Both the position numbers and the translations under genes were made by a program. Positions 17,753 through 29,234 of a stretch of DNA of 64,000 nucleotides are shown one piece after another. The notes beneath the pieces are model-generated. The model made no database searches and was not told the origin of the DNA. It saw nothing but the letters and a program-made list of their open reading frames with translations. This DNA comes from CAZAMP01 sp964486455 (GTDB taxonomy: Bacteria > Eisenbacteria > RBG-16-71-46 > CAZAMP01), in NCBI GenBank assembly GCA_964486455.1, contig CAZAMP010000019.1, forward strand, positions 11,179 to 75,178, given 5' to 3'. How positions within the stretch are numbered: the first letter of the stretch is position 1; every line of letters begins with the position of its first letter.

Positions 17753-20106
17753 CCACTCTTCCAGACATCGTATCCGTCCTCGGGCGGCCTGCCGACGGGA
17801 TACAGGCGACGCTCCGGATGCATGGGCTCGAGCTCAAGCCGTCGGAGGCCCAGAAGCTCTGCGGGCTCCTCGGGCGGGATCCCACGCGCGCGGAGGCTTT
17901 TCTCTTCGATGTCGCGTGGAGCGAGCATTGTTCCTACAAGTCCAGTCGGGCAGCGCTCAGCACATTCTTCAGCGGCCATCCATCTCACGTCGTGCTCGGT
18001 CCCGGTGAGGACGCCGGGGTCGTCAAGTTCACGACCTGGAACGACGAGCAGTACTGCCTCGTCATGAGCCACGAGAGTCACAACCATCCATCGCAGGTGC
18101 TTCCGGTAGAGGGAGCTGCCACCGGAATCGGCGGCATCGTGCGCGACGTCTATTGCATGGGTGCCGACGTGATCGGAGTGCTCGATGCGCTGCGTTTCGG
18201 CGATCCGTCCGTTCCGAAGTGCGCGGAAATCGCGCGGGGTGTGGTCGAGGGAATCTGGCAATACGGAAACGCGCTGGGGGTTCCCAATCTCGGCGGAGAT
18301 GTCTACTTCGAGAAACGCTTCAACGAGAACTGCCTCGTGAACGTCATCGCGCTCGGTCTGGTCAAGCAGGACCGAATCATCCGAAGCCGCGTGCCGACCG
18401 CCGCGACGAAGGAGCCTTACGTGGCGATCCTCGTTGGTAAGCCGACCGATTCGTCCGGTCTCGGCGGCGCTTCCTTCGCCTCGGCTGATCTCGAAGACGC
18501 CGATGCGGAAAGGAACATCGGGGCGGTTCAGGTGGCCGACCCGTTCCTCAAACGCGTTCTCGCGGAGGCGAACCGCGTCATCCTCGATGAAATGCACGAC
18601 GCCGGCGTTGAGATCGGTTTCAAGGATCTCGGCGCCGGTGGAATCGGCGGCGCTACGGTGGAGCTCGCCGCATCCGGCAACATGGGAGTAACGATCGACT
18701 GCGATCGGGTCCGTGTGGCGGAGGCGGATCTCGGGCCGGAGGTCATCTTGATCGCCGAGACGCAGGAGCGCTTCGTGTGGGCTATCCCGGAACGCCTCGC
18801 CGAGCGAGTGATCGAGATCTACGAGCGCGATTTCCAGCTTCCGCAGCTCTACCCGGGCGCGGGGGCCACCGTCCTGGGTCCGTTTCGGGACGATGGCATG
18901 GTCGTGGTCCGGCACGACGGAAAGGAGGTCGTCCGCTGTCGGGCGGCCGATCTGACCGAGGGGCTGAGCTACGATCGGAAAGCCACACCGCCGGAAATCG
19001 TGGAGCGCGCCAGGCCGGTTCGGCCGGCGGCGCAACTCGATGAGATCATCGAGCGATTTCACGAGATACTCGCACACCCGGATGGAGCGTCGCGGGCATA
19101 TATCTACCGCCACTACGATCCCGAGGTGCGGGGAGCCACTGTCCTTCGGCCCGGCGAGGGCGATGCCTCGGTGATCGCCCCGATCCCGGGGTGTCCGACC
19201 GGCGTGGCCATCGCCGTCGAAGGGAACCCGCACCGCGGGGAAGAGGACCCGTTCGAGGCTGGAGCCTGGGCCGTCGCCGGCGCGATGCGAAACGTGGCGA
19301 CGACGGGCGGCTCGCCGATCGCCCTCTCGGACTGCTTGAACTTCGGCAACCCGGAGCGCCCCGAGGTCTTCTGGGCGTTCCGCGAAGCTGTCAGGGGAAT
19401 TGCGGAGACGGCGGAAGCGATCGGCATGCCATCACACCCCGACACCGCGATCCCGATCATCACCGGCAACGTGAGCTTCTACAACCAGTCGGCCGGCGGG
19501 AGCGCCATACCGTCCACGCCGATCGTCGCATGCATCGGCACCGTGAAAGACGTGCGTCGCATCCGGGACATCTCGGTGAAGATCCCCGGAAACCGCCTGC
19601 TCTGGGCGGGGCGATTCGACGATGCGCTGGGAGGGACGCTCTTCGCGCGTGTCGCGGATCTCGAGTTTTCTACGCCGCGGCTCGATGTCGCCGTCGAGCG
19701 TGCGCTCATTTCGACCCTCGTGGAGCTGGCGGACGATGCCTCGATCACGGCCGCTCACGATGTATCCGAAGGCGGGCTTCTTACGGCCGTATTCGAAATG
19801 CTCGCGGCGTCACTGGACCGAGGCGGCTTGGGGGCCGAGATCGATCTCTCGGCACTTCCAGAGGCGAACTCGCCGGAGGTGGCCGCTTTCAGCGAGGCCG
19901 GCGCCGTCGTTCTGGAGGTCACACCGGAACACGCGGATGATGTCTGTCGACGTTTTCGGGCGGCGGGTGTGTCCGCGGCCGTGTTCGGAGAGGTGCTGGA
20001 CCGACAGGTCTTCAACGTTTGCGGACGCGCCGGTGAAAGCCATGAAATCGATCTCCGCCGGACGGTGCGGATTTGGGAGGAAGGACTCCAGAGATGGCTC
20101 AGCTAG
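17749..20106 (+). CDS. purL: phosphoribosylformylglycinamidine synthase subunit PurL (small type)
   Basis: The ATP-dependent synthase subunit of the FGAM synthase complex. 'WSEHCSYKSSR' is near residue 62 and 'MSHESHNHPSQVLP' near 105; the two-lobed AIRS-like repeat follows. At 785 residues it is the small PurL class, which lacks the N-terminal PurS-like and C-terminal glutaminase domains and needs PurS and PurQ. PurQ and a PurS-like protein follow directly. It starts in a four-base overlap with purB. Confidence 0.96.
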   Translation: MTTLPDIVSVLGRPADGIQATLRMHGLELKPSEAQKLCGLLGRDPTRAEAFLFDVAWSEHCSYKSSRAALSTFFSGHPSHVVLGPGEDAGVVKFTTWNDEQYCLVMSHESHNHPSQVLPVEGAATGIGGIVRDVYCMGADVIGVLDALRFGDPSVPKCAEIARGVVEGIWQYGNALGVPNLGGDVYFEKRFNENCLVNVIALGLVKQDRIIRSRVPTAATKEPYVAILVGKPTDSSGLGGASFASADLEDADAERNIGAVQVADPFLKRVLAEANRVILDEMHDAGVEIGFKDLGAGGIGGATVELAASGNMGVTIDCDRVRVAEADLGPEVILIAETQERFVWAIPERLAERVIEIYERDFQLPQLYPGAGATVLGPFRDDGMVVVRHDGKEVVRCRAADLTEGLSYDRKATPPEIVERARPVRPAAQLDEIIERFHEILAHPDGASRAYIYRHYDPEVRGATVLRPGEGDASVIAPIPGCPTGVAIAVEGNPHRGEEDPFEAGAWAVAGAMRNVATTGGSPIALSDCLNFGNPERPEVFWAFREAVRGIAETAEAIGMPSHPDTAIPIITGNVSFYNQSAGGSAIPSTPIVACIGTVKDVRRIRDISVKIPGNRLLWAGRFDDALGGTLFARVADLEFSTPRLDVAVERALISTLVELADDASITAAHDVSEGGLLTAVFEMLAASLDRGGLGAEIDLSALPEANSPEVAAFSEAGAVVLEVTPEHADDVCRRFRAAGVSAAVFGEVLDRQVFNVCGRAGESHEIDLRRTVRIWEEGLQRWLS

Positions 20107-20942
20107 GCGCGGGACCCCGCATCGCGGTCGTTCAATTCCCTGGGGTGAACTGCGAGTACGAAACGGCGCGGGCGCTTCAGGCGACGGGTCTTCACGCGGA
20201 AATCATTCGATGGAACGCCCCCCCGGCGACGGGTGACTTCGATGGGTTCGTTCTGCCTGGAGGCTTTTCGTATCAGGACCGCGTACGCGCTGGTGCGATC
20301 TCGGCGCGGGAACCGATTCTGGAGCTCTTGACCGGCGCCGCGGAATCGGGAGCACCGATCCTGGGTATCTGCAACGGCGCGCAGGTCCTCGTGGAAGCGG
20401 GGCTCGTGCCCGGCTCTCCGCCGGGGGATGTTCGGATGGCGCTTGCCGCGAACCGAATGCCAGCCAGAAGCGGATACTACACGCGCTGGGTCTATCTCCG
20501 GGTCACCTCCGTCGCGTGCGCGTTTACGGAGGGACTGGACGCGGGGACGCTTCTACCGATGCCGGTGGCGCACGGCGAGGGTCGTTTCACGACGGCCGAC
20601 CCGGTGCTGCGTGACGAATTCCGCAAGGGAGAGCGTGTCGCCTTTCAATACGCCACGCCACGCGGAGATGATGCGGACGGTTTCCCCACCAATCCGAACG
20701 AGTCGATCGAGGACGCGGCCGGTGTTGTCGGAGGAGGGGGAAACGTGCTTGCGCTCATGCCACATCCTGAGCGGGCGTGCTGGCTCTGGCAGCTCCCACT
20801 CAATCTTCCGGGACCATGGGGGGACGAACGCCGCCGGTGGGCGCGCGGGGATGCGGCCACGTCGCTTCTCATGGGTGCCGCGGGGCCGGGACGTGAGATC
20901 TTCAGCAGCTTGGCCCGCTACCTTGGAGTGTCGCCGTCATGA
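20094..20942 (+). CDS. purQ: phosphoribosylformylglycinamidine synthase subunit PurQ (glutaminase)
   Basis: A class I glutamine amidotransferase that supplies ammonia to PurL. The nucleophile is Cys93 in 'LGICNGAQVL'. 'PGGFSYQDRVRAGAI' precedes it and 'MPHPER' carries the catalytic His. At 282 residues it is longer than the roughly 225 of Bacillus PurQ. The ATG at 20094 overlaps the purL end by 13 bases; a GTG 21 bases upstream is possible but less likely. It ends in a four-base overlap with the next gene. Confidence 0.94.
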   Translation: MAQLGAGPRIAVVQFPGVNCEYETARALQATGLHAEIIRWNAPPATGDFDGFVLPGGFSYQDRVRAGAISAREPILELLTGAAESGAPILGICNGAQVLVEAGLVPGSPPGDVRMALAANRMPARSGYYTRWVYLRVTSVACAFTEGLDAGTLLPMPVAHGEGRFTTADPVLRDEFRKGERVAFQYATPRGDDADGFPTNPNESIEDAAGVVGGGGNVLALMPHPERACWLWQLPLNLPGPWGDERRRWARGDAATSLLMGAAGPGREIFSSLARYLGVSPS

Positions 20943-21514
20943 ATTGCCAGGTTGTCGTCCGGAACAAGACACGAGACCCGCAGGCAGTCACGGCGCATTC
21001 CACGCTCGTTGGCCGCCTCGGATTCGGGAAGAGCCTTGCGAGCTTGATGCGTGGCATCTACTACGAGTTGGCGATCCCCACCGACGACGTGAAGACGACG
21101 CAGCGGACGGTGCGAAGACTCCTCGACGAATCGACTCTGCTGGCGAACCCGAACAAAGAGGTCGCGAAGGCGTACATCGAACCCACGTCGGTGGAGGGGA
21201 AAGGTCTCCTCGTTCTCGTCTGGGATCGCGAAGGTCCACGGGGAGACCGCCTGACTCGACGCATCGAACGGGAGCTGCCGGAAATCGGAAGGGTCAGCGT
21301 GAGCGAGGGCGTTCTGTGGATCCCGACGTTCGAAGGCCCCGAGTCGGAGTGGTGGAAACGCGCGGAGCGGATGACGGTCAGCACGACGCGGCTGTCGGGC
21401 CTTCTGGTCAATCCACACGCGGAACATCACCGCCTCTTCACGGGCGGCATCCCCCACGGGTTCTTGCACAACGAGGCGTCGGAACGCGATCAGAGCGCTT
21501 CCGCCGAACGATGA
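20939..21514 (+). CDS. purS: PurS-like protein, apparently two PurS repeats in one chain
   Basis: PurS is normally about 80 residues and dimerises in the PurL-PurQ complex. This protein has 191 residues. The first half (about 1-82) shows a PurS pattern: 'VVVRNKTRDPQAVTAHS' then a short strand and a terminal 'STLLANPNKEVAKAYIE', matching the usual PurS ending 'LLANPVIEDYxIE'. The second half (about 88-178) repeats the layout: 'LLVLVWDREGPRGDRL', then 'GLLVNPHAEHHRLF'. I read it as a fused PurS pair. Position right after purL-purQ supports the assignment. The final 15 or so residues are extra. The repeat was judged by eye. Confidence 0.6.
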   Translation: MNCQVVVRNKTRDPQAVTAHSTLVGRLGFGKSLASLMRGIYYELAIPTDDVKTTQRTVRRLLDESTLLANPNKEVAKAYIEPTSVEGKGLLVLVWDREGPRGDRLTRRIERELPEIGRVSVSEGVLWIPTFEGPESEWWKRAERMTVSTTRLSGLLVNPHAEHHRLFTGGIPHGFLHNEASERDQSASAER

Positions 21515-21523
21515 AGGATTGCG

Positions 21524-22984
21524 ATGGCCACGGATTACAGAAAGATTCGCATAGAGAAGCTCGAGAAGCTTCGCGACGCAGGCATCAACGGGTACGCGTA
21601 TTCGTATCCACAGACGCATAGCGTGGAGCAGATCGAACGCGACTTCGATGCGCTCTCCGAGCGGGAGGAGGTCGTCTCGATCGCGGGGCGTGTGATGGCC
21701 AACCGGCGCCAGGGGCGGGCCGGATTCGCGCACGTCGAGGATCGAACCGGCAGGTTTCAGCTCTATCTCCGTGAAGATGTCCTCGGTGTCGATACGTACG
21801 CGGTCTATCGCGGGCTGGACATCGGAGATCACGTCGGCGTAGCGGGAACCCTCTTCATCACCAAGACGGGGGAGCGAACGCTCAGCGTCCAGTCGTTCGA
21901 GCTCTTGGCGAAATCCCTCTTGCCTCTGCCGGAGAAGTGGCACGGGCTCCGTGACATCGAAGCGCGTTCTCGGATGCGATACGCGGACCTCGTCATGAAT
22001 CGCGAAGTGCGTGAGATCTTCCTCATGAGGTCGAACCTGATCAGCTTCATCCGTCGGTTCCTCGACGGGCGTGGTTTTCAGGAGGTCGAAACCCCTGTTC
22101 TTCAACCTGTTTACGGCGGCGCATTCGCAAAGCCCTTCAAGGCCTACTATGAGGCCCTCGACAACGACTACTACCTTCGGATCTCAGATGAGCTTTACCT
22201 CAAGCGCCTCATCGTCGGCGGTCTCGAGCGCGTCTACGAGATCGGCAAGGACTTCCGAAACGAGGGAATGGACCGGTCCCACAATCCGGAATTCACGCAG
22301 ATGGAGGTCTATCAGGCTTACACGGACTACATGGGCATGCTGGAGCTCTGCGAGTCGATGGTGTCCTCCGCGTTCATGGATGTGCTGGGCAGCCATGAGC
22401 TGGAGTTCGAAGGCGAGTCGTTGAACTTCAAGCCGCCTTGGAGGCGGATCCGTTTCATGGAGGCGCTCAGCGAGCGTCTCGGCCATGACGCGCTGGAGCT
22501 TTCTCGGGACGAGCTGGCCGCGGTCGCGAAGGAACGCGGCATCAAGACCGATCCGGGCGCGTCCGCGGGCCGCATCATCGACGATCTCTTCAAGGAGCTC
22601 GTGGAGCCTAATCTCGTCCAGCCGACGTTCGTGTTGGACTATCCGAGAGAGATCTCGCCGCTCGCGAAGGTGCACCGCGATGACCCACGGCTCGTCGAGC
22701 GCTTCGAACCGTTCGCGGGGCGAATGGAGCTGGGCAACGCGTTCAGCGAGCAGAACGATCCACTCGAACAGCGGCGGCAGTTGGAACGCCAGGCCGAGCT
22801 CCGGGCGAAAGGTGACGTGGAGGCGCACGTCCTCGACAACGATTACCTTCGCGCACTGGAGTTCGGGATGCCCCCCACCGGCGGCCTCGGGGTCGGGATC
22901 GACCGGCTATGTATGCTTCTTTGTGGGCAACGAAACATTCGGGACGTCATTCTGTTCCCACATTTGAGACCTGAAGGCGACTGA
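21524..22984 (+). CDS. lysS: lysine-tRNA ligase (class II)
   Basis: It charges tRNA-Lys. The N-terminal OB-fold anticodon-binding domain covers about residues 50-150. Class II motif 2 is at 'FRNEGMDRSHNPEFTQMEVY' and motif 3 at 'GGLGVGIDRLCMLL'. The length of 486 residues is normal. It is nine bases downstream of the PurS-like gene and is probably the last gene of that operon. Confidence 0.96.
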   Translation: MATDYRKIRIEKLEKLRDAGINGYAYSYPQTHSVEQIERDFDALSEREEVVSIAGRVMANRRQGRAGFAHVEDRTGRFQLYLREDVLGVDTYAVYRGLDIGDHVGVAGTLFITKTGERTLSVQSFELLAKSLLPLPEKWHGLRDIEARSRMRYADLVMNREVREIFLMRSNLISFIRRFLDGRGFQEVETPVLQPVYGGAFAKPFKAYYEALDNDYYLRISDELYLKRLIVGGLERVYEIGKDFRNEGMDRSHNPEFTQMEVYQAYTDYMGMLELCESMVSSAFMDVLGSHELEFEGESLNFKPPWRRIRFMEALSERLGHDALELSRDELAAVAKERGIKTDPGASAGRIIDDLFKELVEPNLVQPTFVLDYPREISPLAKVHRDDPRLVERFEPFAGRMELGNAFSEQNDPLEQRRQLERQAELRAKGDVEAHVLDNDYLRALEFGMPPTGGLGVGIDRLCMLLCGQRNIRDVILFPHLRPEGD

Positions 22985-23033
22985 ACGCTCTTCGGGTCGT
23001 CGGGCTCCGGTCTACAAACCAGGACGGAATCCT

Positions 23034-24296
23034 GTGGTGCGCTACGAAACGGAAATCGCGAAGCGCTATGTGCGGACCCGAAAAGGGACCGGCTTCATAT
23101 CGTTCATCTCCGTGATCGCCGCGCTCGGCGTTTTCGTCGGCGTGATGGCGACACTCATCGTGCTCTCGATCGTCAATGGCTTCAGCACGGAGCTTCAAGA
23201 ACGAATACTCGGAACGAATGCGCACGTGGTGATCATCGGCGCGGGGGAGGACGGAGTAACCGAATACACCGCCCTGGCCGATCGCCTGGAGGAGCGCCCG
23301 GACGTGCTTGGAGCCTCTCCGTTCATCTACGGGAAGGGGATCGCATCGGGACATCATGGGCGCGGGGGCGATGACGGAATCATCCTCAAGGGGATCGATC
23401 CCGACCGAGAACGCCGGGTGACGGACATTCTTGATCGTCTCGAGGCGCCCGCCGACCCACTTGAGCCACGAGACCCGGGCGACCTCCCCGGTATCCTTCT
23501 CGGGTGGCAGCTCGCGGGCGTTCTGCGGGTCGGTCAGGGGGACGAGATCACGGTGACACTCCCGTTTTCGGGGACCCCGTCCCCCCTCGGATTCATCCCC
23601 CGAGTCCGGCGATTTCGCGTGGCAGGGATCCTGAATTTCGGGATGTACGAGTTCGACGCCACGCTTGGGCTCATCGACCTCGGAACCGCTCAGCGGATCT
23701 TTTTTCAGCAGACCGAGGACCCGACCGCGCACGCGACGGCGATCCAGCTGCGCATTCGGGACGTTGACGGCGCGCGTGAGGTCGGGCAGGCAATCGTCTC
23801 GGAGCTGGGTCCGCATGAGTACTGGCAAAGCAATTGGATCGATCAGAACCGTAACCTGTTTACCTGGATGAAGATAGAGAAGGCGGCGATGTTCCTCGTC
23901 ACCGCGCTGATCGTTGTGGTGGCCGCCTTCAACATCGTCTCAACGCTCATCATGGTCGTGATGGAGAAGCGTCGGAGCATCGGGATCCTACGGGCGATGG
24001 GCGCGGAGGCGCGTTCGATCAGCCGGATATTTGTGACCCAAGGTCTCTTCATTGGTTCGATCGGCGTCGTGGCGGGCGCGCTCGCGGGATGGGGGCTGAG
24101 CAGCCTCTTGGACCGCTATCGCCTGGTCAGCCTGCCGGATGACGTTTATTTCATCGGGACGCTGCCGGTACGGCTGGAATGGCTCGATTTCGTGCTCGTG
24201 CCGCTCGTTGCCCTCGTTATCTGTTTTCTGGCGGCGATTTATCCCGCATGGCGCGCATCAAGAATGGACCCGGTTGAGGCGATAAGATACGAGTGA
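23034..24296 (+). CDS. lolC: lipoprotein-releasing ABC transporter permease (LolC/LolE family)
   Basis: An inner-membrane permease that hands outer-membrane lipoproteins to LolA. A first membrane segment near residues 22-45 is followed by a large periplasmic domain and three C-terminal segments (about 285-415), the FtsX/MacB layout. 'EKRRSIGILRAMGA' is the coupling region. At 420 residues it is full length. Only one permease gene is present, so the complex may be a homodimer or use a second permease elsewhere. Two adjacent GTG starts are possible (23034, 23037), with AGGACGGA upstream. Confidence 0.9.
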   Translation: MVRYETEIAKRYVRTRKGTGFISFISVIAALGVFVGVMATLIVLSIVNGFSTELQERILGTNAHVVIIGAGEDGVTEYTALADRLEERPDVLGASPFIYGKGIASGHHGRGGDDGIILKGIDPDRERRVTDILDRLEAPADPLEPRDPGDLPGILLGWQLAGVLRVGQGDEITVTLPFSGTPSPLGFIPRVRRFRVAGILNFGMYEFDATLGLIDLGTAQRIFFQQTEDPTAHATAIQLRIRDVDGAREVGQAIVSELGPHEYWQSNWIDQNRNLFTWMKIEKAAMFLVTALIVVVAAFNIVSTLIMVVMEKRRSIGILRAMGAEARSISRIFVTQGLFIGSIGVVAGALAGWGLSSLLDRYRLVSLPDDVYFIGTLPVRLEWLDFVLVPLVALVICFLAAIYPAWRASRMDPVEAIRYE

Positions 24297-25048
24297 GGGG
24301 GGATGTGACCGGATCCGAATCGGATAGAACACCTGGCGAGATGCTTCTCGAGGCAAATGGGCTCGGGAAGACATTTGTTCTCGGGGGTCGCCGCCTGGAG
24401 GTTCTCAAGAACGCCACACTGGCGGTACGGCCGAGCGAAGTCGTGGCGGTGGTAGGGATTTCGGGCGTCGGAAAGAGCACCCTCTTGCACATTCTCGGCG
24501 GGCTCGAACGGCCCGACGGCGGAACGCTCCGATATCGGGGTCAGAATGTCTTTGACCTGGGAGAGAGGGAGCGAGCGCGATTTCGTAACAAATCGATTGG
24601 ATTTGTCTTTCAGTTTCATCACTTGCTCCCGGAGTTCACGGCGTTGGAGAATGTGATGTTGCCGGCGCGAATCCTGGGGAAGAGCCCCAGCGAGGCGCGC
24701 GCGGCGGCGCGTGACCTCTTGGCCCGCGTCGGTCTCGCGGAACGGACCGAGCATCGACCGGCCCAACTCTCCGGAGGCGAGCAACAGCGGGTAGCGGTGG
24801 CGCGGTCGTTGGTCAACCGGCCGGACTTGCTTCTCGCGGATGAACCTTCAGGCAATCTCGATCCGGCGACCGGCGCGGAGATCTATGATCTCTTGTTCGA
24901 TCTAAGAGACGCGTTGGGACAATCGATCATCGTGGTGACCCACAGCGGCGACCTGGTCGCTCGGGCGGACCGCGTTCTGGAGCTTCACGCCGGCTCATTA
25001 GAGCCGGCGAAGAGGGTCGAATCCTCCGGGGAAGAGGAGCATCGATGA
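24293..25048 (+). CDS. lolD: lipoprotein-releasing ABC transporter ATP-binding protein LolD
   Basis: The ATPase partner of the permease just upstream. Walker A 'GISGVGKST' is near residue 55, signature 'LSGGEQQRVAVARSL' near 158 and Walker B 'LLLADEPSGNLD' near 179. The GTG start overlaps the lolC stop; an internal ATG (24341) would give a product closer to the usual LolD length. It overlaps mcsA by four bases. Confidence 0.92.
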   Translation: MRGDVTGSESDRTPGEMLLEANGLGKTFVLGGRRLEVLKNATLAVRPSEVVAVVGISGVGKSTLLHILGGLERPDGGTLRYRGQNVFDLGERERARFRNKSIGFVFQFHHLLPEFTALENVMLPARILGKSPSEARAAARDLLARVGLAERTEHRPAQLSGGEQQRVAVARSLVNRPDLLLADEPSGNLDPATGAEIYDLLFDLRDALGQSIIVVTHSGDLVARADRVLELHAGSLEPAKRVESSGEEEHR

Positions 25049-25581
25049 CGGAGAAGATGTGCGACATCTGCAACGAGTCGCCGGCCGTCGTTCACATGAA
25101 GGAAATCGAGAACGACAAGGTGACCCATCTGGATCTCTGTCGGGGTTGTGCCGAGAAGCGGGGTTATTCGCTGGGCACTGCCGCGGGCGGTGACATCCAG
25201 AACCTCGCCCAAAAGCTCGTGTCGATGGCGAAGGACGTTTCGGCAAGCCCGGAAGCGGAGAGCATCCGTTGTACGTCGTGTGGCTTGTTCTATTCGGAAT
25301 TCATGCGAATCGGGCGGCTGGGATGCCCCGACTGCTACGTCGCGTTTACGACGCAGCTCCGGCCGCTCCTGCGCAAGGCTCATGGGGCGTCCGCCCATTG
25401 CGGTCGAGTCCCCAAGGAGCTGCCTTCGGTTCGGGAAGAGAGACGAGAGCTTCGGCAGCTCAGGGCCGATCTGGACCGCGCCATTCGCCGAGAGGAGTTC
25501 GAGAAGGCGGCCGCACTGCGGGACCGCATTCAGAAGCTCGAAGAGGGCGTCCGTAGCGAAGCCGCCAAGGAGGAGGGATGA
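25045..25581 (+). CDS. mcsA: McsA: zinc-finger, UVR-motif activator of the arginine kinase McsB
   Basis: McsA activates McsB and helps target proteins to ClpC. Two zinc-finger cysteine pairs come first ('CDIC' at residues 6-9 with 'CRGC', then 'CTSC' with 'CPDC'). A C-terminal UVR motif, 'REEFEKAAALRDRIQKLEE', follows. The length of 178 residues is normal. GAGGAG precedes the ATG, which overlaps the lolD stop. mcsB follows with another ATGA overlap. Confidence 0.92.
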   Translation: MTEKMCDICNESPAVVHMKEIENDKVTHLDLCRGCAEKRGYSLGTAAGGDIQNLAQKLVSMAKDVSASPEAESIRCTSCGLFYSEFMRIGRLGCPDCYVAFTTQLRPLLRKAHGASAHCGRVPKELPSVREERRELRQLRADLDRAIRREEFEKAAALRDRIQKLEEGVRSEAAKEEG

Positions 25582-26651
25582 GCGAGGAACCTCGGATGGC
25601 CGCCCTGGCCCGTGGTGAGGGCGGGTGGTTCATCTCGCCGGGACCGGACGCCGAACTGGTTCTCTCGACGCGCGTTCGCCTCGCCCGAAACTTGTACGGC
25701 ATTCGCTTTCCGAATCGCGCCTCAGAGCGGGATCTCTCGCGCGTGCTCGATGATGTCGTCGCCTCGGCGTCCACAGCGCCTGAGCTGGTTCCGGACGACG
25801 TGCTGCGGATCGCCGAGCTGGCCTCTCTCGATCGCGACGTTCTGGTGGAGCGCCACCTCATCAGCTCGGAATTCGCCGAAGGTGGAGCCTGCAGAGCGTT
25901 CATTCCCGGGCGGAACGACTCGGTCGGGGTCATGGTCAACGAGGAGGACCATCTCCGCGTCCAGGGGATTCGAGGCGGGCTTCAGCTCTATGAGAGCTGG
26001 GAGGAGGCCACGGCGCTCGAGAACGCTCTCGGCGCGAGCCTCGACTTCGCGTTTGACGAGCAGCTCGGCTTCCTGACGGCATGCCCATCGAACGTGGGCA
26101 CGGCGATGCGTGTGTCGGTCATGATGCACCTGCCGTGTCTCGTGATCTCCCAGGAAATTCGCAAAGTCATCGACAGCGTGCTTCAGATCGGGCTCTCTGT
26201 ACGAGGGTTCTACGGCGAAGGGTCTGATGTCGTCGGGAACTTCTTCCAAATCTCGAACCAGATCACGCTAGGCAAGTCGGAGGAAGAGCTTCTGGAGATG
26301 ATGGAACAGGTCGTCCGAGAAGTCCTTCGCTTCGAAGGCCGCGCCAGAGAGTGGCTGTGGTCGGCGGCGAGATCCCAGATCGAGGACAAGGTCTTCCGGG
26401 CCCTGGGGACGCTGACCCATTGCCGCATGATCTCCACGGCGGAGGCGGTCGCGGCCGCGTCGATCCTCCGTCTCGGCGTGACGCTCGAGCTTGCGAACAT
26501 GCCCACGATCGACACCCTGAACAAGATCGTGATTCTGTGTCAGCCGGCGCATGTACAACGAATCGTGGACCGCCGGATGGACTCGGCGGAGCGCAAGGTC
26601 GCTCGCGCCGATATGATCCGAGAGACCATCGAGACGAACGATCAACAGTAG
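25578..26651 (+). CDS. mcsB: protein arginine kinase McsB
   Basis: It phosphorylates arginines on proteins to mark them for ClpC-ClpP. The phosphagen-kinase fold is clear: 'LSTRVRLARNLYGIRFP' near the N-terminus and the catalytic 'NEEDH' loop at residues 121-125. The length of 357 residues is normal. Near the C-terminus the allosteric phospho-arginine motif RDxxRA of Firmicutes McsB reads 'RKVARA', with Asp replaced by Lys (alignment by eye). No ctsR repressor gene is next to it. Confidence 0.93.
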   Translation: MSEEPRMAALARGEGGWFISPGPDAELVLSTRVRLARNLYGIRFPNRASERDLSRVLDDVVASASTAPELVPDDVLRIAELASLDRDVLVERHLISSEFAEGGACRAFIPGRNDSVGVMVNEEDHLRVQGIRGGLQLYESWEEATALENALGASLDFAFDEQLGFLTACPSNVGTAMRVSVMMHLPCLVISQEIRKVIDSVLQIGLSVRGFYGEGSDVVGNFFQISNQITLGKSEEELLEMMEQVVREVLRFEGRAREWLWSAARSQIEDKVFRALGTLTHCRMISTAEAVAAASILRLGVTLELANMPTIDTLNKIVILCQPAHVQRIVDRRMDSAERKVARADMIRETIETNDQQ

Positions 26652-26674
26652 ATGGAGAAATCGCGCCCCGGTTC

Positions 26675-26683
26675 TGGTATAAG
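26675..26683 (+). promoter_or_regulatory. putative extended -10 promoter of clpC
   Basis: TGG followed by TATAAG at 26678-26683. No good -35 box lies 17 bases upstream. clpC may also be read from the mcsAB transcript. No CIRCE or CtsR-type repeat was recognised. Confidence 0.4.
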
Positions 26684-26749
26684 CCAGTGACGAACGCACT
26701 CCGGAGCGGCCCGACGGCGTTCTGAAGGCGGCCCGAGGAGGATATCGCA

Positions 26750-29218
<2,469 letters not shown>

Positions 29219-29234
29219 GCGGAGGCTGTTAGGC

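Noticed and set aside
17584..19233. 549-residue open frame on the minus strand opposite purB-purL
   Set aside because: It lies wholly across well-supported genes and has no family features; a shadow frame of GC-rich coding DNA.
26652..26749. CtsR or CIRCE operator before clpC
   Set aside because: No heptad direct repeat or long spaced inverted repeat was found in the gap.
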